Positions 8,854 to 19,082 are shown, numbered from the stretch's first letter. The stretch: 64,000 bases of DNA from Pectinophora gossypiella (GCF_024362695.1 NC_065426.1:2480001-2544000); one strand, 5' to 3'. Translations and numbers: made by a program. Notes: generated by a model from the sequence alone, not told the origin.

Positions 8854-8938
8854 ATTAGCTACTTATTATATTATCTTACTTATGTTAGCCCCTTTTTAAC
8901 AAAATCTTGTCGACTTTATCCTATTTTAATTTTTTTTT

Positions 8939-9260
8939 CTTCTTCTTCTATCGTGTGGGTTGTGAGGTGGATTACCAACCCTATCAACCCTGGTGTCAGG
9001 GTTATTATTGAGCCGCCAAATGCCCCTAACATGGCTCATGTAACGATTACTTACATATAAATAGTAGCCGGGACCAACGGCTTTACGTGTCTTCCGAAGC
9101 ACGGATCATCTTACTTTCGGACAATCAGGTGATCAGCCAGTAATGTCCTAACCAAACTAGGGATCATAAAGTGAGTTTTGTGGTATGTCCCCACCGGGAT
9201 TTGAACCCGGGACCTCCGGATCGTGAGCCCAACGCTCAAACCACTGGACCACGGAGGCCG
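8939..9260 (-). mobile_element. SINE A, full length
   Basis: Complete head with box A and box B, core, and tail ending in tcttcttctatcgtgtggg (reverse). The plus-strand 75-codon frame at 8833 reads through it and is spurious. Confidence 0.85.
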
Positions 9261-9261
9261 T

Positions 9262-9647
9262 ATTTTTTTCTGAAATTAGTAGAGTAGAAAAACGTTAAAA
9301 AATGTACAGTACGTTGATTACAACTTGTTAATTCATTTTTTTATAGCCCAATTAATTTGCAAGCAAATGTATGCTTGCTTGTTAAGGTACACTTTGTAAA
9401 GTGACAATTTGCGAGAAACACCGAATGTGCGAGCCGTTACACCGACGGACAATGAAATGGGACTCGGATGAGAATGGGATAGTGTATACAATTTGTGAAA
9501 TTGCTTCCAGGGGTACAGTGAGATTGCAGTCCTTTTGATAAGGTGTTATGCTTAGGTACGTAAAAGAAATCTCATTGGTATTTCCGTGGTCATGTTATCT
9601 CTTTGCTGAAAAAAAGATATAGGTACTTAAAATACATTCAGCTACAT
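9262..9647. other. Unassigned sequence, possible old repeat
   Basis: 9360-9530 is unusually GC-rich for the region (ccgttacaccgacggacaat, atgggactcggatgagaatg) but has no open frame with splice signals. No second copy in the window. Confidence 0.3.
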
Positions 9648-9805
9648 GAACCTGACCTGATTGTCCGAAAGTAAGATGATCCGTGATTCGGAAGGCACGT
9701 TAAGCCGTTGCACGTTGTCCCCGTTAATACTTACTGATGTAAGTAAGTAGTCGTTGCAAGAGTCATGTCAGGGGCCTTTGGCGGCTCAAAAGTAAACTGA
9801 GGTTT
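9648..9805 (+). mobile_element. SINE A, truncated at both ends
   Basis: Core and tail without the tRNA-like head. It is joined at its 3' side to a LINE 3' end at 9812. Confidence 0.75.
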
Positions 9806-9811
9806 TCTCTT

Positions 9812-10083
9812 AACACAGCAGGAAAGCAGCAGGCACGTTTATGGAACACGATGTTCGGGCCTCACCCAACAGGGTCCACATAATATCAGCGTAGTGGTTC
9901 ACGCCGCGACGTGAGTGAGGCCCTTTTATCTCAGGACGTCCACCACCGCCTTATAATCATTTCGAAAAACATCCGTCTTGCTTTTTTTGTAATTGTTTAG
10001 TAGAAATTTGACATGATATTATTGTCTTTTTTTTTGTGTGTGGCACCCTTTTATAATAAACTATTTCTATTCTATTCTTTAAA
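9812..10083 (+). mobile_element. LINE 3' UTR, family ending (TTCTA)n
   Basis: Contains ggcctcacccaacagggtcc, gtgagtgaggcccttttatc and ggacgtccaccaccgcctt, and ends ctatttctattctattct. The reverse copy is at 42578-42810. Only untranslated sequence remains. Confidence 0.6.
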
Positions 10084-10135
10084 GTTCTTTATATTGAAAA
10101 ACAGAATAACATAGCATATTGATGTGGTGTTACAG

Positions 10136-10238
10136 AGAACCAGCCAACGGAAATAGGGTGGAAATTGAAAACGATTTCAATATGAGCCGTGTCGTTGGAC
10201 TGGGCAAGATGATGTTTTCTCTATTCAGTATCCCTGGG
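10136..10238 (+). CDS. Candidate internal exon (103 bp), plus-strand host gene
   Basis: Acceptor tggtgttacag immediately before 10136 and donor CTGGG|GTGAGT at 10239, both good matches to insect splice sites. After one leading base the frame is fully open for 34 codons and ends in phase 0 (EPANGNRVEIENDFNMSR, then VVGLGKMMFSLFSIPG). Base composition is richer in G+C than the flanks. The acidic then hydrophobic character looks protein-like, but the family is not recognised. The phase fits the candidate exon at 5890-5931. One other frame has an early stop. Confidence 0.45.
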
Positions 10239-10362
10239 GTGAGTAGAGTCTCAAGTAATTAGTGGGCAACTTGCAGGCTATGACGATGAGCGGCATGGTG
10301 GTAGGTTGACCCCGGACACTACAAACTAAATCTTCTTCTATCGTGTGGGTTGTGAGGTGGAT

Positions 10363-11124
10363 CATCAAATTCAAATTCAAATTCAAAAATATCTTTATTC
10401 AGTAGGTAACATAGTTACACTTTGAATCGTCAATTTTACATAACGAACGTCTCATCCGCCTAAAACTACTGCAGCTTCTCACAACCTGTATAGCCGGGGA
10501 AAAGAAGCTGCAAGAAAAACCTCGGCACAGGGCCCTAGACGTTCTTTAAAAAAATAAAAATAAACATAAAACATGAAATATTGGTATACAATTGAGTAAT
10601 TTAGCTGCCTAATATCAGTTCTCAGACAGTTAATCCCATGCATTCATATCTTCTAAATAATCACTAACTTTATAATAACCTTTTTTGTAAAGTTTTTGTT
10701 TAACTACTGTCTTAAAACAGTTGAAAGGCAAATTCTGAATGTCAATGGGAATCTTATTGTAAAAACGTATACATTGCCCCTTAAAAGATTTAGTAATCTT
10801 ATGTAATCGACTGACTTGTAAAGCAAGTTTATTTTTGTTCCTGGTATTAACAATGTGCCGATCGCTATTTTTTGCAAATAATCCTATTTGTTTTTTTACA
10901 TATATTAAGTTTTCAAAGATATATTGTGATGCCAAAGTTAAAATATTAATTTCTTTAAATTTATTTCTAAGTGACATCTTGGGTCCCAATTTGTAAATCG
11001 CCCGAATGGCTCGCTTTTGCAGAACAAAAATGCTGTTCATATCTGCAGCATGACCCCACAGCAAGATGCCGTACGACATTAGACTGTGGAAGTAGGCAAA
11101 ATAAACTAATCGCGCGGTTCGGTC
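10363..11124 (-). mobile_element. 5'-truncated copy of the 31-36 kb LINE
   Basis: Nearly identical to 31216-31975: the same (ATTCAA)n end, the same 3' UTR and the same ORF2 C-terminus. 5' truncation on target-primed reverse transcription explains the missing part. The right boundary is where the identity to the full copy stops (gcgcggtt). Confidence 0.88.
10630..11121 (-). pseudogene. LINE ORF2 C-terminal fragment
   Basis: About 160 codons collinear with the C-terminus of the ORF2 at 31477 (ARLVYFAYFHSLMSYG ... YLEDMNAWD). The reading frame is still open and differs at few residues (for example KKQIGLF against KKHIGLF), so the insertion is young. No endonuclease or catalytic FADD region is present, so it cannot act. 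The apparent extension to 11187 is SINE sequence. Confidence 0.85.
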
Positions 11125-11301
11125 AACCCCATCAACCTTGATGTCAGGGTTATTATTGAGCCGCCATAGGCCTCTGACATGACTCATGTAACGACTACGT
11201 ACTTATATATAAGTAGTAACCGGGACCAACGGCTTAACGTGCCTTCCGAAGCACGGATCATCTTATCCATCCATCTCACAACCCACACGATAGAAGAAGA
11301 T

Positions 11302-11664
11302 TCTGTCTCCGTTTTGTAATAACACTTTGTTTATTATTGTGTTTCCAGAAGCAATATTAAACCTTGCCCGGTATACAGTAAAGTTCAGTCTAAAAATATC
11401 TTAAAGGGAAGGTTGAAGATCACCTTTACACTGGGTCTCAGATTCCGAGTAAATTGCTGTAATTTTAACTAAAATGATCCTTTATTTTTCAACGGACGAT
11501 AAGGATTAAACATTTGAAAGCTTAATTGAGCCGATATCAGATGACGGTCAATAATCTTAAGATTAAGGGTCCTATTTTATTAGGACACCATGGTAACATA
11601 ACCATGGTTACGCCACCAACAAAATGTAAAAAAAAAAAATGTTGCAATAAAAATATACGTTGTA
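11302..11664. other. Unassigned AT-rich sequence
   Basis: Contains a possible acceptor (ttgtgtttccag at 11337-11348) but the following frame closes after about 18 codons without a donor. Short inverted repeats around 11585-11605 (ccatggtaacataaccatgg). Confidence 0.25.
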
Positions 11665-11790
11665 CAAATAAAAAAATACTTTATTGACCCAAAATAAAAG
11701 GAAACAATTACAAAAGACTCTTAACTAGGTACACGGCAAACGGGGGCCTTATCGCTTAAAGCGATTTCTTCCAGACAACCACAAGGTGAG
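11665..11790 (-). repeat. CR1-like LINE 3' UTR
   Basis: Reverse copy of the ggcggcctta/gcgataaggc family, including aaaaatactttattgaccca and gactcttaacta. Closely related to 30405-30520. Confidence 0.55.
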
Positions 11791-11871
11791 AAAAATTTGA
11801 AAATTTAAATTGAAAGATTGCGGGTACAAACTATAAGTACAACTTACCAATAAATACATTGTATGTAGTAT

Positions 11872-12060
11872 GAACCTGATTGTCCGAAAAAGTAAGATGA
11901 TTATGTGCTTCGGAAGGCACGCTAAGCCAGTGGTCCCGGGCTACAAGCCCAAACAACTCCACCAACCCGCAGTGGAGCAACGTGGTGGAGTGTGCTCCTT
12001 ACCCCCTCCGGTTGATTGAGGGGAGGCCTGTGCCCAGCAGTGGGATGTATATAGTTTTAT
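11872..12060 (+). mobile_element. SINE B without head
   Basis: Core (cttcggaaggcacgctaagc) followed by the SINE B body (ccaccaacccgcagtggagc) and end (gcccagcagtgggatgtata). It starts inside the region shared with SINE A. Confidence 0.75.
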
Positions 12061-12099
12061 GTTATGTTATGTTTGAACGTTACCGCCGCAATATTTTTA

Positions 12100-12300
12100 C
12101 CAAACTCGGGATCACGAAGTGATTTTTGTGTCCCCACCGGGATTCGAAGTTTCGAACCCGACAACTTCGATACCGACTCCGCCAGCGAGGTTGACGATTT
12201 CCTTCATTCAGCGCTTATCGCTATCGGCGCACTAGAGTTGATTAATTCTTTCAAATGTAAGTTTCTCCTCTCAGACGACGCCCTAAAATTCTTTATATGA
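12100..12300 (+). repeat. SINE A scrap joined to repeat G
   Basis: 12105-12160 is a reverse SINE A head (ccaccgggattcgaa). 12180-12295 is repeat G (atcgctatcggcgcactaga, ctctcagacgacgccct). The 78-codon frame across them is spurious. Confidence 0.5.
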
Positions 12301-12357
12301 ATAAGTGTGATGCTTTGCGTCTTTGTATGTAAGTACATATCATAAAATAGCGAGATT

Positions 12358-12700
12358 TTATTTATTTATTTATTTATTTTAAGGAAGACTTACGGCCATA
12401 AAACACTTTCTAAAATAATAACCAGACAATAACTAAAGGCTAATTACAAGTCTCCATTTAATAACGAACGTTCCACATGACGAACGTTGTATGTACCTTT
12501 GTTTGTAATTATTATTTTTATTGTAAAATCTTACTGTTTTTTTCTTCTTTGTTTTTTTGCTTGATTTTTGTGTGTGCAGTTTTGCGAAATAAACATTTCT
12601 CTCTCTCTCTCTCTCTCTAATAGTGGCTAAGTTATTTACCCTTTTCTTATCTATTTTACCCATTTACAATCATAAAAATAATTAATTAAGTAAAGTGGGT
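12358..12700 (-). repeat. LINE 3' tails with (TTTA)n and (TC)n tracts
   Basis: 12358-12380 is (TTTA)n and 12596-12618 (TC)n. Each abuts UTR-like sequence (gaagacttacggccataaaa; gaaataaacatttc). These are two abutting LINE ends. Confidence 0.4.
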
Positions 12701-12960
12701 TAAGTAAGGTAGGTACATACATTTGACGTTCTCAAACTAGGGTTAATAAGTCACTTGTGCCTCAAAGAAGGTTTTAGCAATTGTTTGTCGCATCATGGAT
12801 ACTTTAGAACAAAACAGGTCTAGATCGTTCTCAGGTGGTAAGCTGTTAAAACTGTCAATAGATCGTATCAAGTAGGTATTATGCCTATAGTTAGTTCTCG
12901 TAACATGCCTGTATCCCTGAAAGGGTACGCAGGGGTATACAGTATATAATGTACACCTAA
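12701..12960 (-). pseudogene. LINE reverse-transcriptase C-terminal remnant
   Basis: The minus frame reads YRHNTYLIRSIDSFNSLP, then PENDLDLFCSKVSMMRQ, typical of the post-RT region of non-LTR elements where an arginine-rich segment precedes a short S-x-x-FNSLP-like motif. No catalytic motif; decayed. Confidence 0.4.
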
Positions 12961-12972
12961 TCCTAGTTAGTT

Positions 12973-13137
12973 ATGTTTCAGTCCCAAAAGTATCCAAACT
13001 TCAGTTACAAATCAATTCTTACAGCACTGAAGCTTTTAGAAGAGCGTCGTAAACTAATTGTCGATCACGAACAACAACAACAGAACAACAAAACAACAAT
13101 TTCCACTGATCAACGCCTACGAGCAAATCCCTTCTGA
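12973..13137 (+). CDS. Small open frame (54 codons), unknown
   Basis: Starts at ATG 12973 and ends TGA at 13135-13137. Sequence features: MFQSQKYPNFSYKSI, a strongly charged amphipathic helix (LKLLEERRKLIVDHE) and a Gln/Asn run. It lies just left of the 13202 LTR insertion, so any downstream continuation would be displaced to 17332. No family recognised. It could be an exon, a retroelement relic or chance. Confidence 0.25.
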   Translation: MFQSQKYPNFSYKSILTALKLLEERRKLIVDHEQQQQNNKTTISTDQRLRANPF

Positions 13138-13201
13138 CTCCAACTACCAACTTTGGGAACCAGTGGCGACTTAATAATTACTAAAGTTTAATGCCACTGC
13201 C

Positions 13202-14343
13202 TGTCGTGAACCATACATAATCATGTAAGGTCACGAATTATCTGAATTCTGAATCACATTCCAAAACTGAAATGTGTCATAGTTATATGAAATACCTATG
13301 GGGCAAAATACCCACAAATGGGCAACGTGCCCATAGCTGTCTAAATATAGGGTAAAAAACCAACGATGTTAGAATATGTGATTAGAATGTTTTATAGTTA
13401 TATGAATACCTATGGGGCAAAATACCCACAAATGGACAACGTGCCCATAGCCGTCTGAATATAGGGCAAAAAGCCCACGATGTTTGAATATGGGGTGAAA
13501 CCCCGCGAATGGCCTCCAACCGCCCCTTACAGCCATCCCTGTCCACCTGATTGCCTTGATAAATTCATCTGATTACCTGATAAATCACCACAACGATATT
13601 ACCTACTGCAATGTTTTACTGTTTGTTTTACTATCCGTTTTACTGTTTACTGTCTGTTGTTCTCTTTATCGATTTGTATCGGATAATACAAATATAGCAT
13701 AACTGATATCGAAGTAATTAGGAAAATATATAAGTATTATAAGACTTAACTGAATATTCTTCCTGCACATCGACAGGAAGTCTGATAAAACTGTTGTTGA
13801 TTGTTATACCTGAAAACACACTGTTTCTTCTCTAATCTGTTTCTGAATAATCTGAATATTCACTGATTTCTGTTCTCTCCTCTTAATGCAATTTCATTTG
13901 TTCCCTTTGTCGATTCATACCAAATAATACAAATACCTATAGCATAACTGATATCTAAGTAATTAGGAAAATATATAAGTATTATTAGACTTAACTGAAT
14001 ATTCTTCCTGCGCATCGACAGGAAGTCTAATAAAACTGTTGTTGATTGTTATATCTGAAAATACACTGTTATTTCTGCTCTGATCTGTTTCTGAATAATC
14101 TGAATGTTCACTTATTTCTGTTCTCTGTTCTAATGCACCTTCTTTTGTTCTCTGAAAATTATTTAGTTTTTTCGTAATGACAGCCCGCCAAAAGCATCAA
14201 CTTTTTTCTGGCCAGTGTTGTTATGACATATATAACCTACAAATCGATTACTCACTCGAGTAAAAATAAAATCGATATGATGTATTTTAATATTATTATG
14301 AATTTGATTATTTAAATTCGAGAACTGATTACAGTTCGAGACA
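13202..14343 (-). repeat. 3' LTR (1142 bp) with two internal duplications
   Basis: TG...CA termini (TGTCTCGAAC ... CACGACA on the minus strand). Inside are a tandem duplication of about 115 bp (13281 and 13396) and a second of about 241 bp (13683 and 13924). The latter contains a hairpin CTTCCTG / CAGGAAG and a TATA-like aaaatatataagt. Confidence 0.92.
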
Positions 14344-16166
14344 CTGCCCCGACGCGAGAATTATGAAATACACCTGTGTTTTGATTAAGTTTAGCATTCT
14401 ACTCTGCTGTAGGTTTTGAGTAGATTGTGTAAGTTGCTGCACTATGTTCGGAACAACTTGAGCAACAACAGTTTGCTGAATTAGACTCAAACTCTGGTTC
14501 ATTTCTCTGTCTTGTTAATTTAGCTGAAGCTGTTGTTGATTGTGAGACAGCGCACTGACTGAAAATTTGGCTGATGTTTTTGATAAAAATAAGCAGATAC
14601 GTCTATTCTGGGTAACTGGAAAGTAACAGTAACATCACAACTTAATATATCTAATATCGCAACTTTCTCCAGATGATGTTGGTATGTTTGGTTTGTGCTG
14701 ACAACTAACGACTGAAAAAGGTCTAAAAATCGGAGGCATTCCAATTTGTTGCTACTGAAGGTACGGCTTAATAGAGGGCAATTAGGCTCTCACCTGAATA
14801 TCCTGATCTGCGACTGAAGAGATCGAGGCTGCTGATATCATTGACAGCTCCCTGGTATGCGTCAGCGTATGGTTTACCTCATTAAACTGCTGTTTAATCT
14901 TCTCCAACTCCCGAAGCTCGTCAACAAGAAAGAACTCTTAATTGTACTGAATAATAACCTGGAAGGCATCCACTAGCTGTGGAAAATGACTCCTGGATTG
15001 CTTCTGCGCCACTGATAGCACGATTGTTGATTCATTTTCTATAACTGTTGTATATGAATTGGTTAATATATGATATTTAATTGAAAACTTGGTCTTAACT
15101 CTTAGCAACTGGTTGGTATTCCTTCTAATGACACGAACATGTTTACACTGAATTTTTGCAATATAAATTGAAGTAAAACATAATAAAATTTGTACCCCAA
15201 AAACATAAAATCAATGAATTAATACTTTTCGAAACTCGTAAATAAACTGACTGACAACAAACTTAACAACTCAATTCAACTGATCTGATTTCATGATCTG
15301 ATTTCTGATTTGTTGATAACTGGTATGGTCAATCTGATTTAATGTTGATAACTGGTATACTCAATCTGATTTAATGACGCACCGTCATTGCCCTGTTTTA
15401 AGTCTCGACTCAAACGCTGGCTTCTTGAGCACACGTTCTATAGTTATAACGAATTCATTTCATTTAACTCATGATTTTATTTTAATATTTAAGAATGACT
15501 TCTTTATTACGCTGTTGTATTCATTTTGTGATTATTATTATTTTATTTTGTTTTTAATGTGTAATGAATGATACCAAATGAATTATTCTACTAGTAGAAT
15601 GTAACCTAGATTATATATACGACATTATGACATGTAATACGAACTATTACGAATAAATGAATATGAATATGAATAATGTTGATAACTAACATGGTCAATC
15701 CAATTTGATGTCGATAACATTAACAACTGGCTTCGTCCTTCTGATTTATCAAATGATGTGGTTGATCTGATTCGCAAATAATCTGGTCAATCTGCTTTGA
15801 CAACTGATTTGGTCCATCTCATTTAACTACTATTATTGGCCCATCTGATTTAAGTCAACTATTATTGGCCCATCTGATTTGAGTCACCTGATTTAACAAC
15901 TGTTATTGGTCCATCTGATTTGAGCCAACTGATTTAACAACTGTTATTGGCCTATCTGATTTGAGCCAACTGATTTAACAACTGTTATTGGCCCATCTGA
16001 TTTAAGCCAACTGATTTAACAACTCTTATTGGCCCATCTGATTTGAGCCAACTGATTTAACGACTGAATTGGTCCATCTATTTAGGTCCATCTGATTTGA
16101 TGTCAACTATTCTGTATCTACTGATTTCGTACTGGGTATCATAACACTAAATTACATGTTCAAGAT
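14344..16166 (-). other. Interior of the LTR element, non-coding
   Basis: Low-complexity, A/T-rich sequence. The longest frame (minus, 14520-14744, 74 codons) has no gag, protease or polymerase motif. The right half is repetitive (variants of aactgatttaacaactgtta). The left half has scattered stops in all frames. Confidence 0.7.
15820..16085. repeat. 41-bp tandem repeat in the LTR-element interior
   Basis: Period 41 bp, register positions 15901, 15942, 15983 and 16024, plus degenerate flanking units. The unit contains tgttattggcccatctgatt. Not a multiple of three and not coding. It lies just inside the primer site, where a packaging signal would normally be. Confidence 0.8.
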
Positions 16167-16184
16167 ATCCCAGCACCTCCACCA
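16167..16184 (-). other. Primer binding site (18 bases)
   Basis: Minus-strand TGGTGGAGGTGCTGGGAT abuts the right LTR with no gap. Its complement ends ...CACCTCCACCA, as in tRNA-Ala 3' ends; Bombyx Pao is remembered to use tRNA-Ala. Confidence 0.75.
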
Positions 16185-17326
16185 TGTCGTGAACCATACA
16201 TAATCATGTAAGGTCACGAATTATCTGAATTCTGAATCACATTCCAAAACTGAAATGTGTCATAGTTATATGAAATACCTATGGGGCAAAATACCCACAA
16301 ATGGGCAACGTGCCCATAGCTGTCTAAATATAGGGTAAAAAACCAACGATGTTAGAATATGTGATTAGAATGTTTTATAGTTATATGAATACCTATGGGG
16401 CAAAATACCCACAAATGGACAACGTGCCCATAGCCGTCTGAATATAGGGCAAAAAGCCCACGATGTTTGAATATGGGGTGAAACCCCGCGAATGGCCTCC
16501 AACCGCCCCTTACAGCCATCCCTGTCCACCTGATTGCCTTGATAAATTCATCTGATTACCTGATAAATCACCACAACGATATTACCTACTGCAATGTTTT
16601 ACTGTTTGTTTTACTATCCGTTTTACTGTTTACTGTCTGTTGTTCTCTTTATCGATTTGTATCGGATAATACAAATATAGCATAACTGATATCGAAGTAA
16701 TTAGGAAAATATATAAGTATTATAAGACTTAACTGAATATTCTTCCTGCACATCGACAGGAAGTCTGATAAAACTGTTGTTGATTGTTATACCTGAAAAC
16801 ACACTGTTTCTTCTCTAATCTGTTTCTGAATAATCTGAATATTCACTGATTTCTGTTCTCTCCTCTTAATGCAATTTCATTTGTTCCCTTTGTCGATTCA
16901 TACCAAATAATACAAATACCTATAGCATAACTGATATCTAAGTAATTAGGAAAATATATAAGTATTATTAGACTTAACTGAATATTCTTCCTGCGCATCG
17001 ACAGGAAGTCTAATAAAACTGTTGTTGATTGTTATATCTGAAAATACACTGTTATTTCTGCTCTGATCTGTTTCTGAATAATCTGAATGTTCACTTATTT
17101 CTGTTCTCTGTTCTAATGCACCTTCTTTTGTTCTCTGAAAATTATTTAGTTTTTTCGTAATGACAGCCCGCCAAAAGCATCAACTTTTTTCTGGCCAGTG
17201 TTGTTATGACATATATAACCTACAAATCGATTACTCACTCGAGTAAAAATAAAATCGATATGATGTATTTTAATATTATTATGAATTTGATTATTTAAAT
17301 TCGAGAACTGATTACAGTTCGAGACA
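16185..17326 (-). repeat. 5' LTR (1142 bp)
   Basis: Same length and, by eye, same sequence as 13202-14343, including both internal duplications. Equality of the LTRs indicates a very recent insertion or gene conversion. Confidence 0.92.
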
Positions 17327-17437
17327 CTGCCTTCGTGCTCGCAGAAACATGGTATTAATGCGGATGTTTCTTGGAATAGTTAGGAATAACAATAGTATGT
17401 ACTTCAAATTATACTTACTTGAGAGATACAGGCGGAA

Positions 17438-17650
17438 TGGTGTTAGTGACATCGTATCGAAAACTTTGAAGGATCAGATTCATGATTCTGAGTTCATATC
17501 AAGTGGAATTTTCCATCGCAAAAGTATGGACTGAAAATAATTAAAGAACGCGCTATTTTCATGAATTTTTCGACAGGAAACTTGATACAACTCGGAATCA
17601 TGGTCTGAATCATCCTCCTCAGTATTCGTTACGGTGTCACTAACACCCAT
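17438..17650. mobile_element. MITE-2 copy
   Basis: Palindromic element with ends GGTGTTAGTGACATCGTA and its complement, and inner arms atcaagtggaattttcc / ggaaacttgat. First of a pair with 17675. Confidence 0.8.
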
Positions 17651-17674
17651 ACGTACTTGTGTGGCTAATTTCAC

Positions 17675-17882
17675 GGGGTGAAAGTGACATCGTAACGAAC
17701 ACTGAGGGTGATGATTCAACTCATTATTCTGATTTAATATCAAGTGCAATTTTCCATTGCAAATTAAAAATAATGGAATTGAAAATAATTTAAAACAATA
17801 TAAAATATTCATAAATTTTGCGACGGAAAATTTTTCATCCCCCTCAGTATTCGTTACGATTTCACACCCTCACACCTTGTAT
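17675..17882. mobile_element. MITE-2 copy, second of a pair
   Basis: Starts ggggtgaaagtgacatcgta and ends tttcacaccctcacaccttg. Separated from the previous copy by about 25 bp. Confidence 0.75.
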
Positions 17883-18019
17883 AGTTTATTTTATTATTTC
17901 ATTTACGTTTAGCCTTTTTTAAAAATTAGTATAATTTAATTTAGTTTTTTTGGTCAGTTCAAAATAAGCCTTGTGACGTTCCCTTCATTGTAGGAATGTC
18001 TCAACTATTTAGCAGAGCT

Positions 18020-18340
18020 GATGACCATATTACTAAGACTTCGCCGTCTGTCTGTCCGTCCATCTGTCATCAGGCTGTATCTCAACAACCGCGATAGCTA
18101 GACGGTTGAAATTTTCACAAATTATGTATTTCTATTGCCGCTATAAGAACAAATACTAAAAAAATATATTTAAAACATGCTCCCAAACAACAAAGTCGCT
18201 TCTTTGCTCTTTTTTACTCGATATCAATAATGACAACAGGAAGATAATATAAAAATTATGTACCTAATTGCTGTTTACTTAGTCAATGGTACGGAACCCT
18301 TCGTACGCGAGTCTGACACGCGCTTGGCCGGTGTTTAGAT
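18020..18340 (+). repeat. Widespread lepidopteran repeat ending at ggccggtgtt
   Basis: Contains gtctgtctgtccgtccatct, ctgtatctcaacaaccgcga, tggtacggaacccttcgt and tgacacgcgcttggccgg. I recognise this as common in Lepidoptera but cannot name its class. No coding capacity. Confidence 0.55.
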
Positions 18341-18584
18341 TTTATGGTTTAAATTAATTCTTTCTACTTATTCGAAATCTAGTAACCTACTTATGTCTAA
18401 AATAAACGATTTCCTTTCCTTTTCATTGTTTATTTTTAAAAATAATAATGGACATAATTTCATCTCTCCTATGTTACTTTTTTCAAAGAGTCCACTAATA
18501 GATCACTAGAAGGACTCAACGTCTAGATACGTTCCGTTTTAGTAGTTCTTTTGTCACAAAAGTAACGAAACGCAATTCTTTCAG

Positions 18585-18701
18585 TCTGGGACACATCAAA
18601 AGGGCGTCAAGGGGTCATTCCCCCACACACGGTCTCATTACCAGGAACAATCGAGGCTTTATCTGAGATCATTAGGGAAAAATGCACTCGACATACCATG
18701 G
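18585..18701 (+). CDS. Candidate exon or conserved element (117 bp)
   Basis: Strong acceptor (gcaattctttcag) before 18585 and a weaker donor (ATGG|GTGACT) after 18701. Two frames are open. Frame 1, exactly 39 codons, begins SGTHQKGVKGSFPHTRS. Frame 3 begins WDTSKGRQGVIPPHTVSL and would continue past the donor for another 15 codons. Frame 1 fits the phase of 10136-10238; frame 3 fits 21443-21488. The block is clearly GC-richer than its surroundings. It is unique in the window. Confidence 0.3.
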
Positions 18702-18804
18702 GTGACTTTATAATGACGACGTGGCAGATCGAATTTCATTTCCAAGTCTAGGACTAAAATGAAAAATAAGGTGGACTTTAATAGTGTTACATAATATATA
18801 CGTA

Positions 18805-18905
18805 GGTCAGCTGGAAGAAATCTCTTTGCTTAGAGATAAGCTTGCCTGTACTATCTGTTTTTTTTTTGTAAGTATGTTTCTTGTGTCTGTTTTATTGTAT
18901 ACAAA
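18805..18905 (+). repeat. CR1-like LINE 3' UTR, diverged
   Basis: ctggaagaaatctctttgct followed by gataagcttgcctgta and T-rich sequence, the same layout as 8210-8345. Confidence 0.4.
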
Positions 18906-18927
18906 TACATAACATAAAACATAAACA

Positions 18928-19060
18928 GCCTATATACGTCCCACTGCTGGGCACAGGCCTCCCCTCAATCAACCGGAGGGTATGGAGCATACTCCACCAC
19001 GCTGCTCCAATGCGGGTTGGTGGAGGTGTTTTTACGGCTAATAGCCGGGACCAACGGCTA
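18928..19060 (-). mobile_element. SINE B without head
   Basis: Starts tatatacgtcccactgctgg, then GC-rich inverted segments (ggagcatactccaccacgct), and ends ccgggaccaacggct, followed by (AAAT)n. Confidence 0.7.
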
Positions 19061-19082
19061 TACAAATAAATAAATAAATAAA

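Larger units (their letters stand above)
10330..11275 (-). mobile_element. SINE A interrupted by a LINE
   Basis: 10330-10362 is the SINE A tail in reverse and 11125-11275 the rest of the tail and the core. The LINE at 10363-11124 sits inside. The SINE head is missing on the right, where a short plus-strand SINE A tail (11278-11301, ctcacaacccacacgataga) is joined. Confidence 0.8.
13202..17326 (-). mobile_element. Non-autonomous LTR retrotransposon (4125 bp), recent
   Basis: Two direct 1142-bp LTRs (13202-14343, 16185-17326) look identical wherever I compared them. A 5-bp duplication CTGCC lies at 13197-13201 and 17327-17331. The minus-strand orientation follows from an 18-base primer site directly inside the right LTR and a G-rich tract (gcgtcggggcag) inside the left one. 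The 1841-bp interior has no gag or pol frame, so it must borrow enzymes from an autonomous relative. The tRNA-Ala-like primer site suggests a BEL/Pao relative; that is inference. Confidence 0.92.

Noticed and set aside
14520..14744. 74-codon minus frame as gag of the LTR element.
   Set aside because: Wrong position (near the 3' LTR), no zinc knuckle or capsid-like motif, and surrounding sequence is non-coding.
15820..16085. CRISPR-like regular repeats (also 43601-43695 and 47683-48157).
   Set aside because: Units are directly adjacent tandem repeats without spacers, and the DNA is eukaryotic.
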